From Lanius collurio (lineage: Eukaryota > Chordata > Aves > Passeriformes > Laniidae): DNA of 64,000 nt. Positions 36,421 through 49,098 of the stretch are shown here, piece by piece. The stretch's first letter is position 1. Every line of letters begins with the position of its first letter. The stretch is from the NCBI GenBank assembly GCA_020086605.1, contig JACBWW010000004.1:28305047-28369046 (forward strand). The letters run 5' to 3'. The notes beneath the pieces are model-generated. The model saw only the letters and a program-made list of their open reading frames with translations, made no database searches and was not told where the DNA came from. A program made the translations under genes and the position numbers.

Positions 36421-39400
36421 TCTTTAGACTTGGATCCAGCAAACGCTTCTGGAGGTGGTTAAATTTCTGCACTGCTCCCATGTTCAGTGCCAAATACTTG
36501 AATGAATACTGATAGGAATTGGGACAACAGTTAGGAGTCTTGTATGTTTCAATCTGGGAAATGTAAAATACCAAACATATTTGAGGCTAGTCTTGGGCTT
36601 TGCATTCAAAAATACATGAATAATTAATTCTCTGGGAAGTGATGCTAGGTGGGTGACTGTTTTCTTTAAAAAAATGATCAGCTTATTTCATATAGATCAA
36701 AATGCAGAAATTTGAATTATATCATAAAAATGCAGTTCTAAACAAGTTGGGCTTAGAGTGGCATAAGGATTGAATTGTGTTTAAGTTCTTCCCTTTGTAT
36801 TGTCAGACACCCATATGGAAGGCTGAAGTATGCTAAGGGAGTTGAATGCCCTTGAAGATTAGCTCAATAGAAAATGCCATTAAACAACATCAAAAATAGT
36901 CATGTACTTATGTCCTAATAAAAAAAAGTTTGTTTTGTAAAGGTGGAAGTAGGTCATAGTTTGGAAACAGGGAAAGTAGTGTTGTGTTGGCTGTTGGAGT
37001 GAGCATCCATGGGTAAAATGAAAATGTGAATTTTAGAAGAGGTGTGTCTTACAGGTGAAGGGAAGTTTGCATTCCAGCTCATAAGGTACTCTTCAGACTT
37101 TGTGTGTAGAATTTGTTAAGAAGTCAAAAGTGTTTAAAAGATACCAAGAAGAAATTAAAGAAAAGTTGCAGCTCTTGTCAGGAGTCTCTCTATTTTGAGA
37201 AGAGACTGAAATCCATTTGCTTGTGTACTGTAGAGTATAAACTGCACTCCTCTAATGGCATAAAACACAACTAGCAAAGTTGAAAAGTAACTTATGCTTA
37301 TTGTGGAAATTGGAATAATTGATATCATCATGTAAGAGTGGGGTTGTAAATCTGTGCAGGGTAATGACTTTTAAATGTCCTTTGATCAGCCAGAGGAGAG
37401 TGCTGTATTTTGTTGCGGCTCTGAGAGTTGGAGACTAGACATGATGTCTCGATAAGTGTCCTTGTGCATTAAATTTATAATATAAATGTTCCATAAATAC
37501 CGAAGGGTATTTGGAAACTGCAGAATACCATGTGGCTGATTTCTCAAACTGCATCACTGCTTATTTTAATACAGCTCCTTCAGTCAATTTAAATCCTGCC
37601 ATCTGTTTACCTTGGCCCAGTAGCCTTAACATACATTTTCAGACAGCACAAGCAGTGCTTCTCAGTGCTGGGACTGGGCATGAGTGTCTTTCAGCTCTTC
37701 CTGGGTCATTGCAGAGATGCTGCCTGGTGTGTTTGAGAGACATAGGAAGGCTGTTGGAACAAGCTTCCATTTGCTTTCTGAATTTGTTTCAGCATCTGGC
37801 TTTGCCATTCTGTGTTGCAGTGTAGAAATGTGATTGTGAAGAAATGGGCAAGGAACTGCTGATCTTACAAAATGTTTTGGTGGCAGTAATACCCAGAGAC
37901 AGGGCAGCTTCAAATCACAACAGAGGAGCAAAGCTGCTGAAAAATCATTTAAAAAATGGGAAAATGTAATCAGTTATCTTCCACCCAGTCTACTTGTCAC
38001 AACAACACCAGCAATTTTGAACACAGTGACCTGTTTATATTTTAACTGTAGCTGATGTTGAATTAGTGAAATAATAGCTAAAATATAGTTTATATGTCAG
38101 TGAAGTGCTCTGCAGGGGATGTACCTTTTAGATGTCTGAATATAAATGCAAAAACAGACACAATGATCTTTTCTCTTTTTTTTTCAGTTGCAGAGAAATA
38201 TACTCTTAAAAAATAGTTACAATGTAGTATGAGAAAGGGAGGAAAAGCTTTTTTGAAAAGTATTTTAAAGTTTGCAGAATTATATGGTGTAATTATTTAA
38301 CCATTGTCTATTTGGTAATTGTAATATAACTAGTTTATTCCCAGTTGAGCTAATAATTAAAAATGCAGCAAAGCAGAATATATTTGTTTGGTATTGCAGC
38401 AGGGAAGAATGATTCTCTTCTGTTTGGCCCAGGCAAGAGGGTGCTATAGTCACAAAGGAAATAATGCAGAATCACTGGCGGCCCATTTCACGATTGCTCA
38501 TGTACTGTATGGATAAACTTTGCTCGTACATCATGCACATCACATAGAAGCACTGCATTCTATTTTTGCCCTTTGGCTGGGATCTCAAGTGCTTGATAAG
38601 ATGACAAGACAGAAGTTTTTCCTTGAAAATGCACTTCTTCAGTGGTAGGTATTGTTAAGGTAACAGATACAAAAGCATCCAGATTTTTTGTATGTCTCTA
38701 TAGTTTGTAACCTTCAAGCATACTCTACAACATGAAAGAGAGAGAGAAATGAAAGGTGCACTACTCCTAGTAGGGTTGTGTGGCATTAAGGGATATGGAA
38801 TAACCTGATGGCCTCATTATTTCCCTGACCACTTGGGTAGCTGGGCATCGTATTAGTGCGACAGTAGAGCTGGTAGTACCTAATTTCTGGTGAGATGTAA
38901 GAATGAGTTATATACTGAGTGCTATGTACTGTGTTCCTGGGTCCTACAGGTAAGAGGCACACAGTGTTCTCTTGTCTCCTCTGCCCAGTGAGTTACACAC
39001 CATTTATTCCTAACCTTATTATGTAACTTGAGAGACTTTGGTATAGTCGCTATTGAATGTCAGGTATATTTTCAACTCCTTATTTCTCCCATTTATGGTC
39101 CATTTAAGAGTGGGGGTATATTGAATTTGTTTCACTTCCATAAATTTGGGGTATGCTGCTGATATTTGGAGGTTGTGATGAGATGGAGACAGAAGCTGAA
39201 TCTGTGGACAGGACAGAAGGAGAGTGCAGCTGATGGAGTAGTGTGCAGGCATACCAAGTAGGGTCCTAGAAGTGCACCTAACTTTTCAGATTCACTTTAG
39301 CACCCCTGTGCCCACTATGTATCCCTTCTATAAAGAAGATTTCATGCAGAGCGCTATATTTAATTTTCTTTGTTAATTGATTTCTATGAGAAATTCAGAG

Positions 39401-39552
39401 AATAAAATATACTCAATACTTGTGTTTTGAAGAAATACTTATCACCCATCACTGGTGAGAAATACATCAAGTAGAACTATGCTGTAGTTGTCAGGTGTGT
39501 GCACAGTGTTTTTTAGAAAAGCTGTTCTTAGGATTTTTTGTTTTGTTGAAAA
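36421..39552. other. Single-copy noncoding DNA with a possible conserved block
   Basis: No gene. The interval 38370-38660 has CpGs, balanced composition and CACAAAGGAAATAATG-like homeobox/SOX-type words, and could be a conserved regulatory element. A long pyrimidine tract followed by CAG at about 38165-38187 resembles a splice acceptor, but no exon follows convincingly. A 104-codon forward frame at 37511-37825 has no domain. Confidence 0.4.
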
Positions 39553-39600
39553 GGAATAATAATACTCACCTTGCCATATGTGTTCTGAGCCAATTTATTA
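39553..39600 (+). repeat. Short MIR-like fragment
   Basis: AAGGAATAATAATACTCACC followed by TTGCC matches the part of MIR that follows its CTGTAAAATGG segment. Only about 30-45 bases can be matched, so chance cannot be excluded. Confidence 0.3.
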
Positions 39601-41290
39601 AGTTATAAGAGGCCCAGAAATTTAAATAGAAGCAGCCTTTTCCCTACTCTGTGACTTGGTGAGAAAACAGGGATATAGCTGAAATGAGGGAATGAGAAAC
39701 GTGGAGTTCTAGCAGGGGAGGGAAAAATGATGTATTTGCCACTTGGATTGTATCCAACAGCAAAAAATAATCTAATTACCTTTTTCATCTCTGTGTAACG
39801 TGGTGGGAATCATAAGTAACAGAAATATGGACAAGTACAGGGAAGAAATGTACAAAGATGGTGAGCTGGTTTGACCATGTTTGTGGTTGCTTGTGCAATC
39901 AAGTCAGTCATGGGTTCCCCTGCCTCACCTCCTTCACATGCTGATAGAGCCAGATTTCTCTGTTTCTTTGGAGTCCTTTTAGCAGCAGCAGCAGCCACCT
40001 CCCTGATTCTATGGGAGATCATCTTCCAGGAAGCTGACAGCAGATATGTTTACCACAAGGAACTAGAGTAAATTGAAGGAAGTTTTTTTTCTTTTCTTTT
40101 GCCTGAAGGAGTGAATGAAGTATTGTGATGGGACCACTTTTAGAGGAAATTGTAAACCATGTGATTTTATCTTGGTTGTGATGTGTTAGAAGTTGCACCA
40201 TTTTCATACTTAAAATAGTGGGGTTTGTGCTGTTTAAAATTATGTATGTGTTTGAAAATAATTTAGCTTTAAAAAAAATGTCATAATAAGTAGACTGACC
40301 CTATATAGTTTTATATTTAAATTTCTTTACTCCAGTGCTATGTAGAGTGGTAGAATGAGAGTAAGACTGAGCACTCATTAGATTAATGTTTGTACACATG
40401 CACAAGATGAGATGCCTTGGGCCACAGAATGCTTACAGTCAAAATGAACATTGAACCTTAGCAGATGGGTATACGTGTTTTAAGACACGTGCTCTTTGAT
40501 TTCTTTAACCAGAGATTCACATGCTGAATTGATTATTCTGTAACTGTTTCCCACATAATTTCTTACGGTTTGGTCTGAAACTATAGAGACAGGACACTAG
40601 ACTTGGTTGGAAAGAGTAGTAGGATTTAGTGAGCCTCTTTCCTGATAGTGGGCTGTTGGAATCCTATTTGTGGGCTGGTGCATGGCTGAAGCATGGGAGA
40701 TGTAACCCCCGTAGTGCTTCAGACTGCCTGCTGTGTCCCTATTTTACTTCAGCCCATGTCACCCAGTCCCTGCTCCAAGGTTAAGCATTTTGTCTCTTCT
40801 AAGGGTCCTATTAATGTTTAACAAGTTTTAAAAAACTGAATGTAGGTCTTCTACATGAAGTAATAAGACAATTTTATTAAAGCGTTCTAGAACATTTTAA
40901 TCAGTCTTAAGATTAGATTTAGTTTCTTTGGCCAGTTTTTTTTTTTCCAGACAGACACAGACCTCTGCTGGAAGTGCTTACTGTTATACAGATGAGAGTT
41001 TAAAAATAAATATCTTGATTTCCCTTTGAGGGAAACCCAACAGGGAGGAAAGTTTCATTGCATGCTGAGTGATTGCAAAAAGGCCTTAAGAATATTATTT
41101 ATAGATGTTTCACATACCACTTCATTAGCATTGCATCCCAATGAGTCTTTCTATTTGTGACTTTCAGAGCTGGAATATCTAGGGATGAGGCAGTAGCTAT
41201 CAAAAATAGAGCTAATTATTGTGAAATAGGTATTTTATTGGCACAGATGACGTGAGTTGAGAAATACACACTATCTTTCATCTGTGCATT
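39601..41290. other. Single-copy noncoding DNA
   Basis: No gene is recognised. A short AGC repeat at about 39981-39995 produces an alanine run in a 66-codon forward frame, which is a composition effect. The rest is AT-rich and without repeats. Confidence 0.45.
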
Positions 41291-41294
41291 TCAA

Positions 41295-41440
41295 ATCACT
41301 TTCCAGATGAGCTGATTAGGCTTCCTAGATAACTAGATGCAACTTATAAATAAATAATGAGAAGTGACTTGCCTAGTATCACATAGTAAATCAAAAGGTA
41401 CCTAAAATGAAACCTGAGAGCTATCTCCATGTTTTCTGCC
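41295..41440 (-). repeat. MIR-like SINE remnant
   Basis: The clearest part is GAGAAGTGACTTGCCTAGTA followed by TCACATAGTAAATCA, the reverse complement of the MIR core that normally reads as TGTGACCTTGGGCAAGTCAC. It is flanked by an AAATCACTTTCCAGATGAG segment and a trailing ACCTGAGAGCTATCTCCATG region in the expected order. It is an ancient, immobile copy. Confidence 0.55.
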
Positions 41441-41782
41441 ATCAGCATGCAGTTGGTCTGTACTGATGTTGCATCTAATTAAGATGCATTTGCAGAAGGC
41501 TGTGTAAAGTTGAGGACTTGAATTTTCAGATCTCTGTTGCAGCTTGTACTTCATTGTTCAACATTTCACAGGGTTGCTGCAGAAGAGGAGCTGAGCTCCT
41601 TAGCTGAATCAAGTAATGCAGGCTATGGCGAAAGTGTGGGGAATGGCTGTATATTCCTGTAACTAGATGGAAGTTTTGACATTGTTGAATTGAGTCCTGC
41701 TTTGAGAACAGTCTCTAGATTAAATAAACAGTAGTTTGATGTTCCCCTAACACAAAGGATTGCTTTAGTTGAGGCACTGCAT
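41441..41782. other. Single-copy noncoding DNA
   Basis: I see no gene, repeat or regulatory pattern beyond AT-rich unique sequence. Confidence 0.4.
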
Positions 41783-41870
41783 GTGTGTGAATGTTTTTTG
41801 TTGGTTCTTTGTTTGTTTTTTATTTTTTTAAGTTTGTTTGTTTAGTTGTGGTATTTTCTTTTTTTTATAA
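41783..41870. repeat. T/G-rich low-complexity tract
   Basis: Irregular TTTG and TTTTTTG units on the + strand, with an internal TTTTTTTAAG. No unit length is constant, so it is not a clean microsatellite. Confidence 0.8.
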
Positions 41871-44779
41871 CTGAAGATCTCATTGATCCTGAAATTTTAG
41901 TGTTTTTTTTTTACTGATAATTTCTTTATCTTTGTGAAAGAATGGACTGGTATTTTGTCTGTAGATTACCCCCTTTTGGTTGCTTTGAATGTCGTCTTAG
42001 GAGCTCAAATCTATTATTCTTAGAATATTGATGTTACTGATAGTGCTGTCTCTACTGAAGAATGGCATACTGTTTTGGAACTGTATGCATGTGATTTATG
42101 AACTATGAAAGGCTCAAGTGCTTCATATGCAATGAATTAGTGTGCCTGTGGCTCTTACCTCTGAACTTCCAGTGTGAAAAGCATGTTGCTGACCATGCAA
42201 AACTCCCCGCTGCACTGCAGTGTGTAGTGACACTCAAAAGCAGTAGTGTCACTTCGAGTATCTTTTTTTTTAATGTTTGGAATGAACCTTTTAAAGGCTT
42301 AAACCAAAAGTTGTTTGCCTGACTCCTCAGTAATTTGCTTTGATGCACGTGCTTGCAAAACCCTCTGGTGGCTCCCTTGTACAGCGAGTGGGGCTAAGAT
42401 GGTGCATTGAACCCCCTGGAAACAGGAGGTGTGTGGACTACAGAAAGGGACTCTTAGCTTGTGAAAGTTTATCCAGTTTCTTTGAAGTTTTGGGGAGGCC
42501 ATTCAGGAAACTAAATACACTTTATTCAGAGATCTGCCTTACAGAAAGGCAGAATTAATGTTTTTATGTTTCAGGGATCACAAAAAAAATTGAGATGGCA
42601 TTTTTCATATAAAATTAAGAACACAATGTTGATGTTTGTGAGGATGATATTTTTGCATAGTCTAAGTTCATTATAGTGGGAATATAAATTCTTTTTCTAA
42701 ACAGTGCACCTTTTTTAGTATATTTTTAAGTTCCCCTGATATTAAATGAAAGCATGCAAAGGACTCTTTCAAATCTTACTACATCATTGATAACTTTTTT
42801 TAATTAATGGGAGTAATATGTTTGCATACGTAAGCATAAATGTTACTTGACAAGAATTGCTTCTTACCACGTTGTTCTTAAGGTACATGTAGAGAAGCAA
42901 ATCAATTTCTCATGGGAAAAGTAATGTTGATGAAAGTATGCAGCAAATGAGGGAATTAATTTAAATAATGTGTTGTTGCCTCACCACTCAGTTTGGTTAT
43001 TAACATGAGCTGTGATAAGCGATGATTAATTTATCTTGAAGACAAATTCATCATAATTGAATTACAGACACTGTAAGAAAAATGGCACTCAGTGGCTAAA
43101 TTTTTGCCAGTAGATTACCAAGCAGCTCTTCTGTGTCCTGTGCATTCTCTGTATGATGACCTTATTACTCTACAGTTCTGTGTCTTATGTAGAAAAGATT
43201 AGATAGCAGTATAAGAGAGAGATCATTGTTGAATTCACATTTTGTAATGCAACCAGATTCTAATACCTTTCTGTAAAATGATACTATGTTCTGAAAACAG
43301 TTCTACCATCTTCACTGATGCTATTTGTAGAAAAAAAAAGTACTCCTAACATGAGCAAGGATAGCAGATTGTAAATATGTGACATTCTTCTAACACTGAA
43401 AGAACCAAATAGCTGCAAGAATCCCTAGCTGAGTTCCAATATAGGATGAGATTCTTTTAGGCAACAAAATAAATTAATAACTCACTAGGAAAGTTTTTTT
43501 TTGCTCTCTGTTGTTCATGAGAGATTAAAGATCAGATTTGAAGACAGCCAAGCAAACTTAGCATTTTGTTGCTGCTGGGAGTAGTCCTTCATCTTTTTCC
43601 TCACTTGCTTGTTCTGATGTTCATCTGATCCCTTGGTAAGTTGATTGAGGTTATCAACTTGCAGAAGGCTTATTCTGGATAAATTAGCTTCTGCCAGTGA
43701 ATTGGCTCACTGAAGGATTACATTAATCAGAACTTGTACAAGGAAGCATCAGGAATGTGTGATTGAAAGGGGAATGCTGAGAGGAGTAGGGAGTATGGGA
43801 CATCTTTCCTGCAGCCGTTGATCTCTTAGTCAACTCAGCTGAGTTCCTCTTACTACACCTTATCATCTGACTAGTTTAAATTGGTCTGGCTTTCAAAATG
43901 TCAGTCTGTAAAATAATTAGTATCTTTGGAGAGGTGGGGCTACCTGAGAAGACTCATGACTAAAGACTATCTCAGTCCTACCTACAATTAATTACTGTCA
44001 GCTGGGAATATGGACTTTCTGTGGACAGACAAGAAGTTGTCTATTTCCATTTTAAAGTTGCAAAGATGTACTTGTTAACTATTTTAAACAGGATTTTAAC
44101 ATATTTCTCCACCTTCATAGTTTAAGTGCTGCGCCTGCATTATACTGGATTGTAGCCTTGCTGCTGTGACTCTGTCTTTTCATTATCACAATACTGGTTT
44201 TCTTGTATGTCCAAGTATAGAGGGCTTCCACATTTCAGTTATGTGATTCTTAGTAAGCCTCTACACAAATGTCAAGGCGTGGAAAATAATCTTTTGGGAT
44301 GAGTATTTAAACTTAACAGGTTTGTTTATGTGATTATTAACATGAGCATATGAAATCAGCCCTTGTGTCTGACTTCCAGCAAAAGCTTTTTTTAAAGAAC
44401 TCACAAAAGTAACAGGTTTGTTCAAGTGCCACAGAACACAATCAAAAACAAACAATGTAGTGTTAATTGTGCTTGTCAGCAGTGCAGTATTACCTCTTCC
44501 TTCAGTGTCTATCTTGTTGACGCGTGATTCTTCCTTGCTTTTTATTAGAGAAACTGTGGATTGTTGTTTGCTAAAACATTTCTTTAAGACTGTTCATGTT
44601 TCCTGCCTATACATGTCCCACAAGCAAACACCCTGTGAAGTCTGTCTCAGTTTCTTGAATCTTTGATTAGCTGCAGGTTCACATAGTTTTGTGGGGATTT
44701 CACAGGTGATCGTTGTATTGACATTACATAGAGCTAGCTTTGTGGTGGCAGTCCAAGAGTAGGAATCATTAGGTCAGAA
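41871..44779. other. Single-copy noncoding DNA
   Basis: No gene. A 9-bp inverted repeat, AGTGACACT/AGTGTCACT, lies at 42226-42253 with a 10-nt loop. Overlapping frames of 60-80 codons on both strands at 42098-42558 are chance. 42960-43080 and 43550-43760 are balanced and complex and could be constrained, without proof. Confidence 0.4.
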
Positions 44780-44880
44780 ATCTATTCCTGCCTTTGTCCT
44801 AGACTTAGTTCTTAATATAGATAAGTCACAGTACATCTCTGCTGTGAAATAGGGATTACACCTGTCTGCTTAAAAACTGT
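44780..44880 (+). repeat. MIR-like SINE remnant
   Basis: GATAAGTCACAGTACATCTC and GTGAAATAGGGATTACACC follow each other as the CAAGTCACTTAACCTCTCTG and CTGTAAAATAGGGATAATA parts of MIR do. The preceding CTATTCCTGCCTTTGTCCTA is a poorer match. Ends are approximate. Confidence 0.4.
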
Positions 44881-47042
44881 GTAAATTTGCTACCCTCTCT
44901 AAAGAAAGAAGGTTGTAAAAGAACTGCAAAATGCCATTTCAACTCTGTTTGCATTTCATTAGAACTCTGGATTTTCACTGCGAAGGAAAATGAGTATTTG
45001 TTTTATTGTCTCAGACCCCTTTGGATCCAAAGTACTGCAGCTGGAAAAAGACTTTTCCATACCCAAAGTTTCCAATTTTCTTTCTTTTTTCTCACATGTT
45101 TTGAGAGTGTTCTGATGTTGCTGCATCTGCTTCTGTCAGTTATGTCAATTAACTGTTTGTTTGCTGGTACTTTTGAATATAATTTTTTTCCTGTGTCTAG
45201 TAGGCCTTAATTTCTTCAGAGGTGATCCTTCGCTGCTCTGTGTGTACAGCTTTAGAATTCAAGGGGACAACTAAAATCAAGAACCATTTGACTAATGGTA
45301 TCTAGCTTTTTTGTTGTTCCTTGTTAATATATGAAAATGGAAGAGATAGATGTTAATGTCACTTTTGTCCTTCTGTTTCTCCTCAGTGATGACCTTGGAA
45401 CTTTACAGATTGGAAATTTTGATTGCTTTATACCGTTTTTGCTGTCGCTGTAAAGATTTTGAAGTCACCAGATAATGCACCTCACTGTGCTCTTCACAGC
45501 TCATCTTTTATGACTCATTAGCCCCTTTCTGGGAAAGGTTGCTCCTCCTACATTAGGGGAAGACTGAACGAGGAGGAGGAGGATCCCTATTTAATCTTTT
45601 CATGTGTTTTGTTTTAGCCGTCTATATTTATAATGGCCAGGCTTGAAGGTGAGTACCTTCCTGTGGATGCCACTACCTGTTTTTACCAGATGTCCTTCCT
45701 TGCATTGAAGTCTTAAAACGTCATACTTGGAGATTAAGAGATAAAGCCATTAACAAGGCTTCAAACAGCCTCTCAATGGAAGAAATATGTTTGGGCACCT
45801 TTATGCAGTGTTAGTAAATTGCTGGAAGTTTGCTCTTTGTGCTTTATTTTTTCTACTTTCTTTGGACTATTTTGATAAGTTACGTGTTTCTGGAGTAAGA
45901 TAGATTAGCAAATTACATAAATATAAAAAATACCAGTTGTTCCTATTTTGTAGCTCAGGGTGCCCGTAGGAGTTTAAAATAACAAACATCCATCCAGGAT
46001 TGTTTTTCTGGTTCAAATGGCAACTGTTTGAAACATCTGCTGGCTAGTGGTGTGTGGGTAACATACTTTATTAGAAGCCACATGTGTGGAGAGTTGTATC
46101 TGAGCCAGTGTGTTTTAGTTACTGTTTATTTACAACAGGCCATGATGCTAGTGTTTACTGAAAACCTAGGCTTTTGGCTGATGTTTCTCAACCTGAAAGC
46201 ATGTAATTTGGCTAAAGGAGATAGTGTTTTCTTCAACATTCGTGTAGCAAATAGGTATGTGAAGTGCAATGAACTGTGCTGTAAGCAGCCTGTCCTATTA
46301 TGTATTAATTTTTGAGCTAAGCTTATTGCTGTTGGTCTTACAAAGCATTCCTAGATCTTGGCTATATCTATCATTAGAACTGGGGGTCAGCATGAGCTAA
46401 TAACAGATTTTGGACATGCTTCTAACACCCTTGTTTATTCTTACTTGTTTCCTACCTCTTTTGTTGGTATATTAATGTAAATCACTCTAATTTGCTTGAA
46501 GGAAAAGGAGCAGTGCTGAGTAACAACTGCTAAGGAATGAACAATCTAATAAAATATCACAAAGCTTTTAGTTGTGAAGAGACAAATATAAATACTGGCA
46601 CTTTTGAGGAACTTCGTACACACCAGTAAGGTAAAATGAAACAATACCTTTGTTTCCCTCTTTCAGTGGTTTTGAAGAATTCACCATAACTTAATGAAGA
46701 CAATATCTGTTTTTCATCTAAGTCCAAATCTTGCTGTCAAAATAAGTTGAATCCAGAGGAAGAAAAGGATTCATGGGGAGGATGATTTTCAGTTGCCCTT
46801 ATATTGCCAAGGCCTTTTCAGGGTTTTTTGTTTTGTTTGTTTCCTCAGTGCAGCTCTCTTAGGGTTCTAGCCAAAAGGTGATTGTGATGCTCAGAAATCA
46901 TCTTCTCACTTCAGTGACAGTACACTTCTCCTCTTGGGCATCAGAAGACAGGAACAGCCTGCAGCAGTTGAAACTAGGCCCTAGAATAGTCTATGCAGTG
47001 GCAAGGATCTGAAAACTGAGATTCTCAAGTTGTGTCTTCCTT
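44881..47042. other. Single-copy noncoding DNA with two splice-bounded segments
   Basis: No recognisable protein. A GAGGAGGAGGAGG purine run lies near 45570-45583. Two segments have strong splice-like ends: 45618-45648 and 46139-46254 (see findings). Open frames of 107 codons (44887-45210) and 95 codons (46028-46315) forward have no domain that I know. Confidence 0.4.
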
Positions 47043-47140
47043 GTAGTTGAGTCATTATTCAAACTTGATTGAAGTTTTTCTCCTTTTAGTTTCAGTATCC
47101 TCAACTGTGAAATGGTAATGTTGATAACACTCAATTCCTA
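47043..47140 (+). repeat. MIR-like SINE remnant
   Basis: TTTCAGTATCCTCAACTGTG followed by AAATGGTAATGTTGATAACAC is a close match to the MIR segment that usually reads as TCAGTTTCCTCATCTGTAAA and ATGGGAATGATAATAC. The preceding GTTGAGTCATTATTCAAAC fits the AAGTCACTTAACC part. It is the best MIR match in the window. Confidence 0.6.
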
Positions 47141-48819
47141 AGTGCGTGGTAGTAGAAAGATAGTAATTCTAAAGGCAGAAGTGTTTGTAGGAATCTTTTA
47201 TGTCTTAGAAACACCAAAAATTAAAAAAAACCCTCAACAATGTTGTTATTATTCTTGGATTTTTTTTCCCCTCAATAGGAAAACATTCTTGGGAGATCTT
47301 CATGAATTCTCAAGTTTTTCTTCATCTTGAGACATTTGCCAGTAATGCCAAATAACACTGGAGCTATTGTTAGAAGGTCACCTGATACTGTTATTGTTCC
47401 ACTTAAATGGAGTTGTGTGAGTCAATGCCAGCTCTCCTATTGAGGAAACTCAATCAACTGGAAGAGTTTATGGTTTCCTGCATTACTGGCCAAACAAAGA
47501 GAAGAATTCATTTAATCCAAGTATGACAGTTTACTCAAGAAGCATCTGAAGGAATGGAAACATAAATGAATTGTCCTTTGCAGGGGAGATACCTGGACTG
47601 TAAGACACAAGTAAGAAAAACAGTTTGGGAGCTGGTAGAGTTTACACACATAAAAAAAAGCCTTTTTTTCTTTCAAAAGATGATTAAATTAATGTAGAGT
47701 GAGGCACTACAACATTTCACTTAGAATATTAATAGGGAGGAAGAGCAGTTAGTTTGGATCAACTGCATTTCATGGAATTCAAAAGAAGTTTTATTCTGTT
47801 TCAGAACTTTTTGCTGTTCCTCTTACCAGATCTTTTACTCATGTGTATAATGGATAGATACCAAATGGCTTGATTCACTCACAAAATCAGAAGAATTAGC
47901 TACTTCAATTGACTTGAGTGAAAAAATACCTTGACACTGAACTGCTTTTCAAAATTTGTCTTTCTTAGAACCTAGAACAAATTAGAACTGTTAGCTGGAC
48001 TTGTATCATTGAGTTACTTTAATTGAATTTTATTTTTGGGCCAGAGGCCTAAAGCAAAATGAAAAAAAGGAAATGTTGTTAAGTAAAACTTGGAGGTGGG
48101 GAAATCACCACTTTTAATTTAGATTGCAGAAATTCATACAGACCAGTTAGTAGCTTTTGAAGATTCATTGCCATTGTAAGATTATGTACTCCTCTCTAAG
48201 TCATACAAGCATAATTTTTAGATGTGTTTCTGTTCACTTGTGTGGCAAGTATGAGATATTTTCCATTTCAAAGGAAATAAAGAACCTAGCATTATTTATG
48301 TAGAATCAACAGTGTTTAAAACCTTAGTACTTTGTACAGGTTTTAGCTCTTCCCATTTACTTTTCAGCCTAATTTGAGGTAATATGAAACTTTGTATCCT
48401 AAAGTACAAGGCAGAGTTTCTTGTAAACAAACAAAGATCTTTGTGATGCAAGTAAAAATTTTATGGAACTAAAGGTAGTGTTTGGTTTAGACTGCTAAAA
48501 AACAAGTGCTTGGCTGATGTTGAATACAGCTAAAAGTAAATTTCACTACTTTTTGTGTATGCTAACTAGATTTAATGTAGGAAATGTAACAAAACGTATG
48601 AATTTTATAATCTAAATTTATTGTTAATTTTGTAGAGGTATTCACTTGACTGTAGGTAATTTCATTAGGATTAGGGACCCCGGATGAAGTTAATTGACTG
48701 CTCTCACTCAGTCACTAATCTTCAGGGACTTGTTTTCAGTGCTTATACCTAAATTCATAGGATGCAGTGAATTTGTGTTCCCTGTATTTACTTGTAGATA
48801 TTGTATTTGGATATAATAC
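47141..48819. other. Single-copy AT-rich noncoding DNA
   Basis: No gene or repeat family is recognised. Homopolymer runs of A and T up to eight bases occur near 47653-47670. Nothing stands out on either strand. Confidence 0.45.
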
Positions 48820-49098
48820 AGAATCACAGAATAAGCTGAGTTAGAAGGGACCCCCAAGAATTGAGTCCAACTCCTGGCCCTGCACAGGACACCCCAAGAG
48901 TCACACCCTGTGCCTGAGACCATTGACCAAACACTTCTTGAACTCTGTCAGATTTAGTGCTGAGGAGCCTGTTCCAGTGCCCAGCCACTCTCTGGGTGAA
49001 GAACCTTTTCCTCATATCCAGCCTAAATCTCCCCTGACTCTGCTTCATGCCACTCCCTCGGGTCCTGTCACTGGTCACCATAAAGAAGAAATCAATGT
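48820..49098 (-). mobile_element. CR1 LINE, 3' end with ORF2 tail
   Basis: Read on the minus strand the copy starts near 49098 inside ORF2 and ends with the terminal ATTCTGTGATTCT repeat at 48820. The minus-strand frame at 49135-48824 contains the diagnostic CR1 ORF2 tail: Gly-Arg-Phe-Arg-Leu-Asp, Arg-Lys-Arg-Phe-Phe-Thr and His-Trp-Asn-Arg-Leu. After that it shifts and reads nonsense, so the copy has at least one small indel. The 3' UTR type (with CCAACTCCTGGCCCTGCAC on the + strand) is one I associate with neoavian and songbird CR1 subfamilies, younger than the copy at 12.8 kb. It is 5'-truncated and inactive. Confidence 0.95.

Noticed and set aside
38165..38256. Strong acceptor-like tract followed by a possible short exon
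   Set aside because: No acceptable donor within a plausible exon length.
39810..40071. Alanine-rich frame and its antisense partner
   Set aside because: The alanine run comes from a short AGC repeat; no other protein feature.
42997..44347. Shared 14-mer TTATTAACATGAGC at 42997 and 44334
   Set aside because: Several repeated 14-mers are expected by chance in 64 kb.
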